This document shows positions 1-6,998 of a DNA stretch of 7,400 bases, one piece after another. Numbering within the stretch: the stretch's first letter is position 1; every line of letters starts with the position of its first letter. Position numbers and translations under genes: made by a program. The notes beneath the pieces are model-generated. The model had not been told where the DNA came from and did not search any database. It saw only the letters and a list, made by a program, of their open reading frames with translations. This DNA comes from Chloroflexota bacterium. GTDB taxonomy: Bacteria > Desulfobacterota > Desulfuromonadia > Desulfuromonadales > Geopsychrobacteraceae. The DNA is taken from assembly GCA_015222355.1 (NCBI GenBank), contig JADFVC010000344.1, positions 1-7,400 on the forward strand. The letters run 5' to 3'.

Positions 1-1154
1 CTCTTGGGGTGGCCGCGCTGATTCTGGTACTGGCGGTGATGACCGGATTCACAGACGGTGTTCGCCAACAAATTCTCGGCAATGTGCCCCATGTGCTGAT
101 CCAGAAATATGCTGAGGGGCTGGACAATCCAGACGAGCTCGTCGCTGCTGCCAGACAGGTCCCACACGTTGTTTCTGCCACTCCTTTTGTTTCCAAAGAG
201 GCGATGCTGCTTTCGCAAGGAAATGTTGCCGCAGTCAGTATCAAGGGGATTGGAGAGCAACATAAAATTTTTGCACAACGGCTGATGAAAGTGGCTGAGC
301 GATCGGTCGCTGAGGTGTTCTTCGACGAAGAGGCTGCCCGGCCGGGGATTATCATAGGTATTGATACCGCGACCAATATCGGAGTTGCCGTCGGCGATGT
401 CATCAACGTCATCCCGCCGATGTTCAATATTACGCCGTTCGGTATGATCCCGAAAATGAAACCTTTCCGGGTTGTCGGAATATTTGAGCAACAGAGCAGC
501 CTGATTGATAGTTTTTATGCCTATATCCCGCTCGTTGTCGCGCAAAAATTTTTCGACTCGGAGGGCGTGGTCACCGGTATAGAGCTGGAGGTTGATCGTT
601 TTGAACAGGCTCCCCAGGTTGCTGCAACACTGAGCGCGCAGTTTGGTTTCCCCTATGTTGTACGTCCTTGGCAGAGCATTTATGGCTCATTCTTGTCTGC
701 CCTGAAGCTGGAAAAACTCGGGCTTTTCATTGTCCTCGGGATTATTGTCCTGGTTGCTGCATTCAATATCGCCACAACCCTGATTATGGTGGTGACGGAA
801 AAAAATCGCGATATTGCGATTCTGCGGTCAATGGGGGCGAACGCCCGAAGTATTATGAAAATATTTGTACTCGAAGGGCTCATTATCGGGACTTCTGGGA
901 CTGTTTTGGGAACGGGACTCGGCATATTGTTGGCCAACTATGCCGATGCCATTATAAAGTTTTTTGAGCGCATTTTCGGTATTCGCATTTTCGACCAGTC
1001 GGTTTACGGAATGGAGCATTTTCCGTCGGAGATTGTCGTGACTGAAGTTGCTGCGGTGATGACAATGGCCATGACGATTTCGTTGCTGGCCACCATCTAT
1101 CCCGCCTGGCGAGCCTCACGTATGGATCCGGCAGAGGCCTTGCGCTATGAGTGA
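1..1154 (+). CDS. lolC: LolC/LolE-family lipoprotein-releasing ABC permease, 5'-truncated
   Basis: This is the inner-membrane permease of the Lol system, which pulls mature lipoproteins out of the inner membrane and passes them to the periplasmic carrier LolA, powered by LolD. The reading frame is open from the left edge (first whole codon at 3). The window enters inside the first membrane helix (LGVAALILVLAVMTGF), so about 35 N-terminal residues are missing compared with E. coli LolC; the GTG at 9 is not the real start. Numbering from that GTG, a large periplasmic domain spans about 17-235, followed by three helices (about 237-262, 283-312 and 343-364) of the FtsX/MacB type. The cytoplasmic segment VTEKNRDIAILRSMGA (262-277) is the usual coupling region contacting the ATPase, and the end WRASRMDPAEALRYE is typical of the family. 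TPFGMIPK (142-149) lies where E. coli LolC carries its LolA-binding hook. It overlaps lolD by 8 bases. LolC, LolE and single-permease LolF cannot be fully separated without the upstream region. Confidence 0.93.
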   Translation, partial: LGVAALILVLAVMTGFTDGVRQQILGNVPHVLIQKYAEGLDNPDELVAAARQVPHVVSATPFVSKEAMLLSQGNVAAVSIKGIGEQHKIFAQRLMKVAERSVAEVFFDEEAARPGIIIGIDTATNIGVAVGDVINVIPPMFNITPFGMIPKMKPFRVVGIFEQQSSLIDSFYAYIPLVVAQKFFDSEGVVTGIELEVDRFEQAPQVAATLSAQFGFPYVVRPWQSIYGSFLSALKLEKLGLFIVLGIIVLVAAFNIATTLIMVVTEKNRDIAILRSMGANARSIMKIFVLEGLIIGTSGTVLGTGLGILLANYADAIIKFFERIFGIRIFDQSVYGMEHFPSEIVVTEVAAVMTMAMTISLLATIYPAWRASRMDPAEALRYE

Positions 1155-1839
1155 ACCGGCTCTCCTTGAGATCCGCAATCTGCAGAAAACTTTCACCACA
1201 GCAGGTGGTGAAATTACGATTTTACAGCAGATTAATGTCAAGATTGTTGCCGGTGAGCGGGTTGCGGTGGTTGGGACCTCGGGCGCCGGCAAGACCACGT
1301 TGATGCACATTCTCGGTGGTCTGGATCGTCCAACCCGCGGTGAAATTCTTTTCGAAGGTGACAATATTTTCGCCCTGCGTGGCGCGGCCCTAGATGCGTT
1401 CCGTAATCGGACCATCGGCTTCATTTTTCAATTTCATCAATTGCTGCCGGAATTCTCCGCCCTGGAAAATGTCATGATGCCTTTGTTGATCGGTGGTGTT
1501 CCCCGCGCTGAGGCCTCGGAAAAAGCTTCGTCAATCCTGAACGAAGTTGGTTTGGCGCATCGATTGACGCATAAGCCTGGAGCTCTCTCCGGGGGGGAAC
1601 AACAACGTGTGGCTATTGCCCGGGCGCTGGTCAGGGAGCCGTGTTTGTTATTGGCGGATGAACCGACCGGGAATCTCGATAGTGGAACCTCTGAAGAGAT
1701 AATGGCGCTATTGAACCAGATGCACCTGGCCAGAGGACTCACGATGGTTATCGTGACGCATAATCGGGAGTTGGCTGCCAGCCTTGATCGCGTTCTGGAA
1801 ATTGAGGATGGTCAGCTGGTCCATGATATTTTGAATTGA
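1147..1839 (+). CDS. lolD: LolD, ATPase of the lipoprotein-releasing ABC transporter
   Basis: Cytoplasmic ATP-binding subunit that drives release of lipoproteins by the LolC/E permease. All ABC ATPase elements are present in its 230 residues: Walker A GTSGAGKTT (43-51), Q-loop glutamine Q95, signature LSGGEQQ (148-154), Walker B LLLADE (167-172) followed by the D-loop NLD (176-178), and switch histidine H205. The stretch FQFHQLLPEFSALENV (94-109) closely matches the LolD-specific segment after the Q-loop (FQFHHLLPEFTA-like in family members, from memory), which contacts the permease; this separates it from other short ABC ATPases such as MacB or FtsE. The length is normal for LolD. The ATG lies inside the end of the permease gene (8-base overlap, different frame) with only a weak AGAGG-like element before it at about 1133-1137, so translation probably depends on ribosomes finishing lolC. 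The stop codon overlaps the -35 box of the predicted bamA promoter. Confidence 0.96.
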   Translation: MSEPALLEIRNLQKTFTTAGGEITILQQINVKIVAGERVAVVGTSGAGKTTLMHILGGLDRPTRGEILFEGDNIFALRGAALDAFRNRTIGFIFQFHQLLPEFSALENVMMPLLIGGVPRAEASEKASSILNEVGLAHRLTHKPGALSGGEQQRVAIARALVREPCLLLADEPTGNLDSGTSEEIMALLNQMHLARGLTMVIVTHNRELAASLDRVLEIEDGQLVHDILN

Positions 1840-1864
1840 AGTCCCCGGGGTGATTTCCTATAAT
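1836..1864 (+). promoter_or_regulatory. Predicted sigma70-type promoter for bamA and downstream genes
   Basis: TTGAAG at 1836-1841 (TTGA of the TTGACA consensus) and a perfect TATAAT at 1859-1864 are separated by exactly 17 bases, the best spacing for a housekeeping sigma factor. Transcription would begin near 1871, leaving a leader of about 30 bases before bamA. The -35 box overlaps the lolD stop codon (1837-1839). It would let bamA, skp and the lpx genes be transcribed apart from lolCD. The call rests on sequence match only. The spacer contains the 8-base palindrome CCCCGGGG (1843-1850). Confidence 0.6.
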
Positions 1865-1891
1865 CCCATTTTTGGTTTTTGAATCCTGGTT

Positions 1892-1896
1892 GAGGG
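1892..1896 (+). promoter_or_regulatory. Ribosome binding site deciding the bamA start
   Basis: GAGGG at 1892-1896 is the only Shine-Dalgarno-like element before bamA. Three consecutive ATG codons follow at 1897, 1900 and 1903. The element abuts the first, is 3 bases from the second and 6 bases from the third, so the third ATG has the only normal spacing. Confidence 0.6.
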
Positions 1897-1902
1897 ATGA
1901 TG

Positions 1903-4140
1903 ATGTTGAAAAGATTTTTACTGGTATTTTGCCTATTATTGTTAGCCGTTTCAGTGGGTGCAGAGGGTTTTAAGGTCTCCGATATCCTGATTGAAGGAAA
2001 TAGCCGGATAGAAACATCAACTATTCTGGCAGCGACAGCGATCAAACCAGGGGATCAAGTGAGTCTTGAGGATGTCGACAAGGCGATGAGTCACATTTTT
2101 GCTCTTGGCCGTTTTGCAGACATCTCGGCTGAGTTGACAGAGATTCAGGGAGCCAGGATCCTCACTTTTGTTGTCAAGGAACTGCCCTTGATTCGTGATA
2201 TACAATTTTCGGGGAATGAAGAACTCTCTGAGGAGAAGCTGCGGAAGCTTGTCAGTGTCAGAATTCCCGCGATTTACCATCATGGCAAAGTGAGATCCAG
2301 TATTCAGGACATTAAAGATGCCTACGCCGAAGACGGTTATCATGCGGCCTCGGTTGAGCCACAGCTTGATATTGATGAGCGGAACGAGGCGACTTTAACT
2401 TTTAAGGTTGTTGAAGGGGAAAAAGTCCTTATCGATAGGATCCGTTTTGTCGGCAATCAGGCGATTGATGAAGATGATCTAAAAGATGCCATGCGGAACC
2501 GGGAACGTTGGTGGTTATCCTGGTTGACCGGACGGGGTGTCTATCAAAAAGAGGAGCTGGAGATTGACCTTGAGCGGATCAAGGCTGTCTACAAAGATAA
2601 GGGTTATCTGGATGTCAAGGTTCTACAACCGGAAGTGGCTCTGATCAAGAAGGACAGGTATTTTGATATTCTCGTTGAGATAGATGAAGGCCCGCAATAC
2701 AGGGTCGGCACGCTTGGTTTTAAAGGTGATTTGCTGACATCAAGCGAAGAACTACTGGAAGTCGTCAGCTTGAAACAGGGTGAAATTTTTAACCGTTCTG
2801 AATTGCATAGAAGCATTGAACGTTTAACTGATCTGTACGCCGATCAAGGTTTTGCAAACACTAACATTGCTCCCCTGAGTAGCAAAGATAGGGAAGCCCT
2901 GATTATCGACCTCATGTTTGACGTTGAGCAGGGGATCAAGACCTATATCGAAAAAATTCAGGTTCATGGAAATACAAAAACGCGTGACAAAGTCATCAGG
3001 CGGCAGATTCCGATCGTTGAGGGTGAGCAGTACAGTGCCAGTAAAATAAAGGAAGGGAACAGGAGGATCAGGAACCTCGGGTTCTTTGATGAAGTGAACG
3101 TGACCACGAGTCCCGGTTCAGATGATAGTCAGAAGGTTCTCAATATTGATGTCGTCGAACGCCCGACCGGAACCTTCTCTCTCGGTGTCGGCTATTCCTC
3201 AGTTGATCGCTTTATCGCCCAAGGCTCAGTGACTCAGGACAATTTCCTCGGTTATGGTTTAAGGCTGAAGTTGGCCGGTTCTATGAGCTCCTCAAGTGTT
3301 ACCTATACACTCGGTCTCACGGATCCGTATTTCCTCGATACCGAATGGACCGTCGGTTTTGAAGTCTACAAGGCGGAACGTGAATATGATAACTACGATG
3401 AGTATCGGACGGGTGGTGCGATAAAAGCGGGTCATCCGATCGCAAAATATACAAAAGGCTATTTGACCTACCGCTATGAGCAGAAAGAGATTTTGAATGT
3501 CCTCCCGACGGTGACGAGCCGGTGGGTTTTGGATGAGATTGGTGAGTCAACGCTTTCTTCGCTGAGGGGAGAAATTGCCCGGAACAGTACTGACTATTAC
3601 CTGGACCCGAGTAGCGGCGGGGTTTCTCGACTCACTTTAGAATATGCCGGTCTTGGCGGGACAGAGAATTATGCAAAGTTCATCGCTGAACATCGGCATT
3701 TCTTTCCACTCTTCTGGGGGACGGTTTTCTCGATTCACGGGGAAACCGGCTATGTTGTCGCGACCGGTAGCGACGACGTTCCTCTCGGGGAACGTTTCTA
3801 CCTGGGTGGAATCCGCACGATGCGTGGTTTCAAGACGCGAGAAGTCGGCCCGAAGGACGAGGGTGCGTTTATCGGTGGAGAGACGATGGGTTACTTCAAT
3901 TTTGAATACCTGTTCCCTCTTTACAAAAGTATGGGCTTAAAAGGTTTACTGTTTTATGACACCGGGAATGCCTGGGCGGATAGTGGTGATTATTTTTCTG
4001 ATTTGCGGCACAGTGTCGGGGCCGGTATCCGCTGGAACAGCCCGCTGGGGCCGTTACGTTTTGAGTGGGGATATAATCTGTCTCCAGAGGATGATGAGAA
4101 GCAATCGATTTTCGAATTTTCAATCGGGACAGTTTTTTAA
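1903..4140 (+). CDS. bamA: BamA, outer-membrane protein assembly factor (Omp85 family)
   Basis: Essential core of the BAM complex, which folds and inserts beta-barrel proteins into the outer membrane. The 745-residue product starts with a signal peptide (MLKRF, then a hydrophobic core to about A20, cleavage before EGFKVSD). Five POTRA domains follow, roughly 23-94, 95-174, 175-265, 266-345 and 346-423, each with the pattern of a strand ending in a GN or G turn (EGNSRIE, SGNEELS, VGNQAID, KGDLLTS, HGNTKTR) and a helix ending near a YF/GY/GF element; RNLGFFDEVNV in POTRA5 is highly typical. The C-terminal barrel (about 424-745) has the lid-loop motif as MRGF (640-643), where VRGF is usual, and ends in phenylalanine (FSIGTVF), as an outer-membrane beta-signal should. 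The barrel is about 320 residues against about 390 in E. coli, implying shorter surface loops. In-frame ATGs at 1897 and 1900 are alternative starts that would add two or one residues. Skp follows 23 bases downstream. TamA is excluded by the five POTRA domains and the context. Confidence 0.97.
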   Translation: MLKRFLLVFCLLLLAVSVGAEGFKVSDILIEGNSRIETSTILAATAIKPGDQVSLEDVDKAMSHIFALGRFADISAELTEIQGARILTFVVKELPLIRDIQFSGNEELSEEKLRKLVSVRIPAIYHHGKVRSSIQDIKDAYAEDGYHAASVEPQLDIDERNEATLTFKVVEGEKVLIDRIRFVGNQAIDEDDLKDAMRNRERWWLSWLTGRGVYQKEELEIDLERIKAVYKDKGYLDVKVLQPEVALIKKDRYFDILVEIDEGPQYRVGTLGFKGDLLTSSEELLEVVSLKQGEIFNRSELHRSIERLTDLYADQGFANTNIAPLSSKDREALIIDLMFDVEQGIKTYIEKIQVHGNTKTRDKVIRRQIPIVEGEQYSASKIKEGNRRIRNLGFFDEVNVTTSPGSDDSQKVLNIDVVERPTGTFSLGVGYSSVDRFIAQGSVTQDNFLGYGLRLKLAGSMSSSSVTYTLGLTDPYFLDTEWTVGFEVYKAEREYDNYDEYRTGGAIKAGHPIAKYTKGYLTYRYEQKEILNVLPTVTSRWVLDEIGESTLSSLRGEIARNSTDYYLDPSSGGVSRLTLEYAGLGGTENYAKFIAEHRHFFPLFWGTVFSIHGETGYVVATGSDDVPLGERFYLGGIRTMRGFKTREVGPKDEGAFIGGETMGYFNFEYLFPLYKSMGLKGLLFYDTGNAWADSGDYFSDLRHSVGAGIRWNSPLGPLRFEWGYNLSPEDDEKQSIFEFSIGTVF

Positions 4141-4163
4141 AGGCTGATTAACAGGAGGAAAGA

Positions 4164-4670
4164 ATGAAAAAAATTATTGTTGCATTGATCGCTACCTTGT
4201 TGCTGGCTGCTCCGGCTCTGGCGGAAACCAGAATAGCCTATGTCGATCTACAGAAGGCGTTAAATCTGTCAAAAGCCGGCGTGCAGGCTAAAAGTGAAAT
4301 TGCCGCCCAGGTCAAAAAATATGAAGCAGAATTCAAAGCCAAACGGGGGGAGCTGCAGAAACTCAAGGGAGAACTTGAGAAACAGGCGGTCTTGCTTTCC
4401 GATAGCGCCAAGGCGCAGAAAGAGCGTGATTTTCAGAAGAGCGGTAAGGAGTTGCAGCGTTTTCAAAAAGACGTTAAGGATGAGCTGCAGCAGAAAGATG
4501 CCGAACACACCAAGCGTATTTTGAACAAACTGTTTGAAATTCTGCAGAAGCTTGGCAAGGACGGTGGCTACAGCATGATTATCGAAAAAAATGAAGGTGC
4601 TGTAATCTATGCCGACAAGTCGATCGATTTGACCGACGAGTTGATCAAGGCGTTTGACGCGGCAAAATAA
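4164..4670 (+). CDS. skp: Skp/OmpH family periplasmic chaperone
   Basis: Periplasmic holdase that keeps unfolded outer-membrane proteins soluble on their way to BamA. The 168-residue product has a classic signal peptide, MKK followed by a hydrophobic core and the ALA/E cleavage site after residue 20. The mature N-terminus TRIAYVDLQKALN (22-34) is the first body strand and helix of the family. Residues about 40-128 are lysine-, glutamate- and glutamine-rich heptads, the long coiled-coil tentacle. The chain returns to the body with GYSMIIEKNEGAVIYAD (135-151) and DLTDELIKAFD (156-166), the conserved OmpH ending. The length is near the E. coli 161. A perfect AGGAGG at 4153-4158, 5 bases from the ATG, gives the best ribosome binding site in the window and fits a highly made chaperone. 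The stop codon TAA shares its last base with the lpxD ATG. Skp chaperones are trimers in E. coli; that is assumed, not seen, here. Confidence 0.95.
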   Translation: MKKIIVALIATLLLAAPALAETRIAYVDLQKALNLSKAGVQAKSEIAAQVKKYEAEFKAKRGELQKLKGELEKQAVLLSDSAKAQKERDFQKSGKELQRFQKDVKDELQQKDAEHTKRILNKLFEILQKLGKDGGYSMIIEKNEGAVIYADKSIDLTDELIKAFDAAK

Positions 4671-5707
4671 TGCTGTCAGCAACGCTTAAACAGCTGGCAG
4701 AGGTGGTTGGCGGCGAGCTGCGAGGAGACCCCGAGCTGCAGATCAGCCGGGTATTCCCGATTGATTTGGCGCAGGAGGGCGATATCACCTTTATCACCCA
4801 TCCGAAATATTTTTCCAAGCTGGAAAGCTGTCGGGCTTCTGCCGTCATTCTGGCGCCCGGTATTGATGCTCCCGGCCGCAATCTGCTGATCTGCGCAAAT
4901 CCCTATCTGGCATTTGCAAAGATTTTGACCTTTTTACAGGGGCCGGCACCTACGGGCAAAGGCATCCTTACGGGTGCGTGGGTTGCTGATTCGGCGGTCT
5001 TGGATGAGACGGTGACAGTGCACCCTGGAGCCGTTGTCGGTGAAAATGTAACGATCGGTCCGGGAACCGTTTTACATCCCGGGGTTGTCATCTATGCAGA
5101 TGTTATCATCGGCCGAAATTGTCTCTTGCATGCCGGTGCCATCGTCCGTGAAGGTTGTCGCTTGGCTGATCGGGTGATATTACAGCCTTCAGCGATTATT
5201 GGTGCTGACGGTTTCGGTTTTGCCCCGGACGGATCGAGTTATTATAAGATTCCTCAAGTCGGCATTGTTGTTCTGGAAGATGATGTGGAGATTGGTGCCT
5301 GTAGTTGTGTTGATCGAGCAGTTCTCGGTGAGACTCACATTCGTCGTGGCACTAAACTGGATAACCTGGTGCAGATCGGTCACAATGTCGAAATCGGTGA
5401 AGATACGATCGTGGTTGCTCAGTCTGGAATTGCCGGGAGTACGAAAATCGGCCGTCATTGCACTTTCGGTGGGCAGTCGGCTGTTGCCGGACACCTCAAT
5501 GTCGGTGATAATGTCACCATCGGTGCCCGAGGTGGTGCCAGTAGTAACGTAGCATCCGATCAGGTCGTTTCCGGGGTGCCGTTATTACCGCATAAACAAT
5601 GGTTAAAAATGACGATGTCTTTACCGAAGGTTCCGGAGATGCGTAAAGAATTGCAGCAATTGAAAAAGCGTCTTGCCGAACTTGAGGCATTGATCCAGGA
5701 GGATTGA
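4670..5707 (+). CDS. lpxD: LpxD, UDP-3-O-acyl-glucosamine N-acyltransferase
   Basis: Cytoplasmic enzyme of the third lipid A step: transfers a (R)-3-hydroxyacyl chain from ACP to the 2-amino group of UDP-3-O-acyl-glucosamine. The 345 residues show the N-terminal uridine-binding domain (about 1-100, with FITHPKYFSKLESCRASAVI at 41-60), a left-handed beta-helix of hexapeptide repeats (about 105-300), and a helical, charged C-terminus (about 318-343) that trimerises and contacts ACP. DNLVQIGHNVEIG (231-243) holds catalytic H238 (E. coli H239), and AVAGH holds H275 (E. coli H276). SGVPLLPHKQWLK (301-313) is a typical LpxD ending of the helix. Residue 289, which by my alignment matches E. coli M290 at the acyl-chain pocket, is glycine. 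The ATG overlaps the skp stop by one base (TAATG) with no clear Shine-Dalgarno element, so re-initiation after skp is likely. The two-domain layout and the H238 motif separate it from LpxA. Confidence 0.97.
   Translation: MLSATLKQLAEVVGGELRGDPELQISRVFPIDLAQEGDITFITHPKYFSKLESCRASAVILAPGIDAPGRNLLICANPYLAFAKILTFLQGPAPTGKGILTGAWVADSAVLDETVTVHPGAVVGENVTIGPGTVLHPGVVIYADVIIGRNCLLHAGAIVREGCRLADRVILQPSAIIGADGFGFAPDGSSYYKIPQVGIVVLEDDVEIGACSCVDRAVLGETHIRRGTKLDNLVQIGHNVEIGEDTIVVAQSGIAGSTKIGRHCTFGGQSAVAGHLNVGDNVTIGARGGASSNVASDQVVSGVPLLPHKQWLKMTMSLPKVPEMRKELQQLKKRLAELEALIQED
5697..5702 (+). promoter_or_regulatory. Ribosome binding site deciding the fabZ start
   Basis: Perfect AGGAGG inside the last codons of lpxD. 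It is 7 bases from the ATG at 5710 but only 1 base from an in-frame TTG at 5704 and 16 from an in-frame ATG at 5719, so 5710 is the supported start. Confidence 0.8.
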
Positions 5708-5709
5708 TT

Positions 5710-6147
5710 ATGTTGGTTATGAATACGACTGAAATTATGGGGGTGTTGCCACATCGGTACCCGTTTTTGCTGGTGGATCGTCTTGAGGAGGTTGAAGAAG
5801 GTAAAAAGGTGATTGGCTACAAAAATGTCACCATCAATGAACCCTTCTTTCAAGGCCACTTCCCTGATCATCCAATTATGCCGGGAGTTCTGATCATCGA
5901 AGCGATGGCTCAGGTTGGTGGTGCCTATACGGCTGTTATCGACAAGGTTGGCGAGAACCAGGTCACTTATTTCGCCGGCATTAATAAGGCCCGTTTCCGC
6001 AAGCCGGTATTGCCGGGTGATGTCCTGCGGATGGAACTGGAAATCCTCTCAAGGCGCCGCGGCATCTATCATTTTGAGGCGAAAGCCTATGTTGGGGACA
6101 CTTTGGTCGCTCAAGCTGAACTTAAAGCGACATTTGCAGATAAATAA
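5710..6147 (+). CDS. fabZ: FabZ, 3-hydroxyacyl-[acyl-carrier-protein] dehydratase
   Basis: Hot-dog-fold enzyme of type II fatty acid synthesis that removes water from (R)-3-hydroxyacyl-ACP to give trans-2-enoyl-ACP. In the 145-residue product LPHRYPFLLVDR (13-24) is the family's N-terminal signature, GHFPDHPIMPG (49-59) holds the active-site histidine H50, and VLIIEAMAQVGG (60-71) holds catalytic E64 in the central hot-dog helix; FAGINKARFRKPVLPGD (88-104) is the next conserved block. The family length is about 140-150. FabA is excluded by this motif set and the shorter length. An in-frame TTG at 5704 would lengthen the N-terminus by two residues, but AGGAGG at 5697-5702 fits only the ATG at 5710. 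It lies 2 bases after lpxD and 13 bases before lpxA. FabZ consumes the same 3-hydroxyacyl-ACPs that LpxA and LpxD use, so this placement helps balance phospholipid against lipid A synthesis. Confidence 0.97.
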   Translation: MLVMNTTEIMGVLPHRYPFLLVDRLEEVEEGKKVIGYKNVTINEPFFQGHFPDHPIMPGVLIIEAMAQVGGAYTAVIDKVGENQVTYFAGINKARFRKPVLPGDVLRMELEILSRRRGIYHFEAKAYVGDTLVAQAELKATFADK

Positions 6148-6160
6148 TCTGGAGACCTGA

Positions 6161-6934
6161 ATGATCCATCCAACGGCGGTTATCGACCCTGGTGCAAAGC
6201 TTGATCCGACAGTGAGTGTCGGTCCCTATGCGGTGATTGGTGAACATGTGATAATCGGAGCTGGAACCAGCGTCGGTCCCCATGCGGTGATTGAGGGGCG
6301 GACTGAAATCGGTCAGGATAATCAGATTTTCCAGTTTGCCTCGGTTGGCGCTATCCCGCAGGACCTTAAGTACCATGGTGAAGAATCGACCCTGAAAATC
6401 GGTGATCGGAATAAAATTCGTGAGTTTGTGACGATCCATCTCGGCACCGAGGATGGTGGCGGAATTACGACGGTCGGGAATGATAACCTGTTTATGGCAT
6501 ATTCCCATGTTGCACATGATTGTCTGGTGAAAAATCATGTTATTTTAGCCAACGCCGCGACCTTGGCCGGGCATGTTGAAGTCGACGATTTTGTCATCCT
6601 GGGAGGGTTGTCTGCGGTTCATCAATTTACCCGGATCGGTTGTCATGTGATGGCCAGCGGCGGTTCGATGATTGCCCAGGATGTGGCTCCCTATTCGCTT
6701 GTTCAGGGGGATCGGGCCAAGACTGTCGGTCTCAATCTGACGGGGCTGAAGAGACGTGGTTATTCATCCGAGGCTATAGCAAATATTAAACAAATGTACA
6801 AGCTGGTGTTCCGTTCCAACCTGAAGCTTGAAGATGCGGTGAAGCAGATTGCCGAGGGTTTTGATACGGATAAGTCGGAAGTTGCAACCTATCTTGAGTT
6901 TTTAAAGAAAAGCGAACGTGGACTGGCACGTTAA
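6161..6934 (+). CDS. lpxA: LpxA, acyl-ACP--UDP-N-acetylglucosamine O-acyltransferase
   Basis: First enzyme of lipid A synthesis, moving a (R)-3-hydroxyacyl chain from ACP to the 3-OH of UDP-GlcNAc in the cytoplasm. The 257 residues (E. coli 262) begin at once with the hexapeptide left-handed beta-helix (about 1-185) and finish with a helical ACP-binding domain (about 190-257, with GLKRRGYSSEAI at 195-206). The active site is complete: PQDLKYHGE (66-74, D68 and K70), SHVAHDC (115-121) with catalytic base H119 (E. coli H125), ATLAGH (133-138) with H138 and SAVHQF (151-156) with H154. G167 aligns with E. coli G173, the hydrocarbon-ruler position, favouring a long acyl chain of about C14. GGAG at 6151-6154 sits 6 bases before the ATG. 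It ends 31 bases before an intrinsic terminator. Use of the 3-amino sugar UDP-GlcNAc3N instead of UDP-GlcNAc cannot be excluded from sequence alone, but no gnnA/gnnB genes are in the window. Confidence 0.97.
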   Translation: MIHPTAVIDPGAKLDPTVSVGPYAVIGEHVIIGAGTSVGPHAVIEGRTEIGQDNQIFQFASVGAIPQDLKYHGEESTLKIGDRNKIREFVTIHLGTEDGGGITTVGNDNLFMAYSHVAHDCLVKNHVILANAATLAGHVEVDDFVILGGLSAVHQFTRIGCHVMASGGSMIAQDVAPYSLVQGDRAKTVGLNLTGLKRRGYSSEAIANIKQMYKLVFRSNLKLEDAVKQIAEGFDTDKSEVATYLEFLKKSERGLAR

Positions 6935-6965
6935 ATTTTGCCGTCCGTTTAGCCTGACAGAAGTA

Positions 6966-6998
6966 GCGAGAGCCGCAAGGGTCTCGCCTTTTGTTTTT
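6966..6998 (+). terminator. Intrinsic (Rho-independent) terminator after lpxA
   Basis: GCGAGAGCC (6966-6974) pairs with GGGTCTCGC (6979-6987) across a GCAA loop, of the stable GNRA class. This gives a 9-bp stem with one internal G-G mismatch. CTTTTGTTTTT (6988-6998) follows immediately as the T-tract. The complementary strand has no T-tract beyond the hairpin, so it acts in the + direction only. It lies 31 bases after the lpxA stop and 16 bases before the first possible lpxB start codon, in the only gap of notable size in the window (6935-7014). I see nothing else in that gap. Confidence 0.85.

Noticed and set aside
9..11. GTG at 9 as the start of the permease gene
   Set aside because: The frame is open to the left edge and the first residues are the middle of a conserved membrane helix; about 35 N-terminal residues lie outside the window.
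4269..4682. 137-codon open frame on the minus strand, opposite skp
   Set aside because: It lies wholly over the skp coding region; its leucine- and phenylalanine-rich product is what the complement of lysine/glutamate/glutamine coiled-coil codons gives. No ribosome binding site or family match seen.
5199..5552. 117-codon + strand open frame inside lpxD
   Set aside because: An out-of-frame shadow of the hexapeptide-repeat codons of lpxD, with no start signal of its own.
5000..5560. Repeated I-G-x-x-x-x motifs in lpxD and lpxA as possible DNA repeats
   Set aside because: These are protein hexapeptide repeats of the left-handed beta-helix; the DNA itself is not a regular repeat.
5704..5709. 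TTG at 5704 as the fabZ start
   Set aside because: It overlaps the lpxD stop and lies 1 base from AGGAGG; the ATG at 5710 has correct spacing and family-typical length.
6122..6538. 138-codon minus-strand open frame over fabZ and lpxA
   Set aside because: Antisense shadow spanning two well-supported genes, with no recognisable domain.
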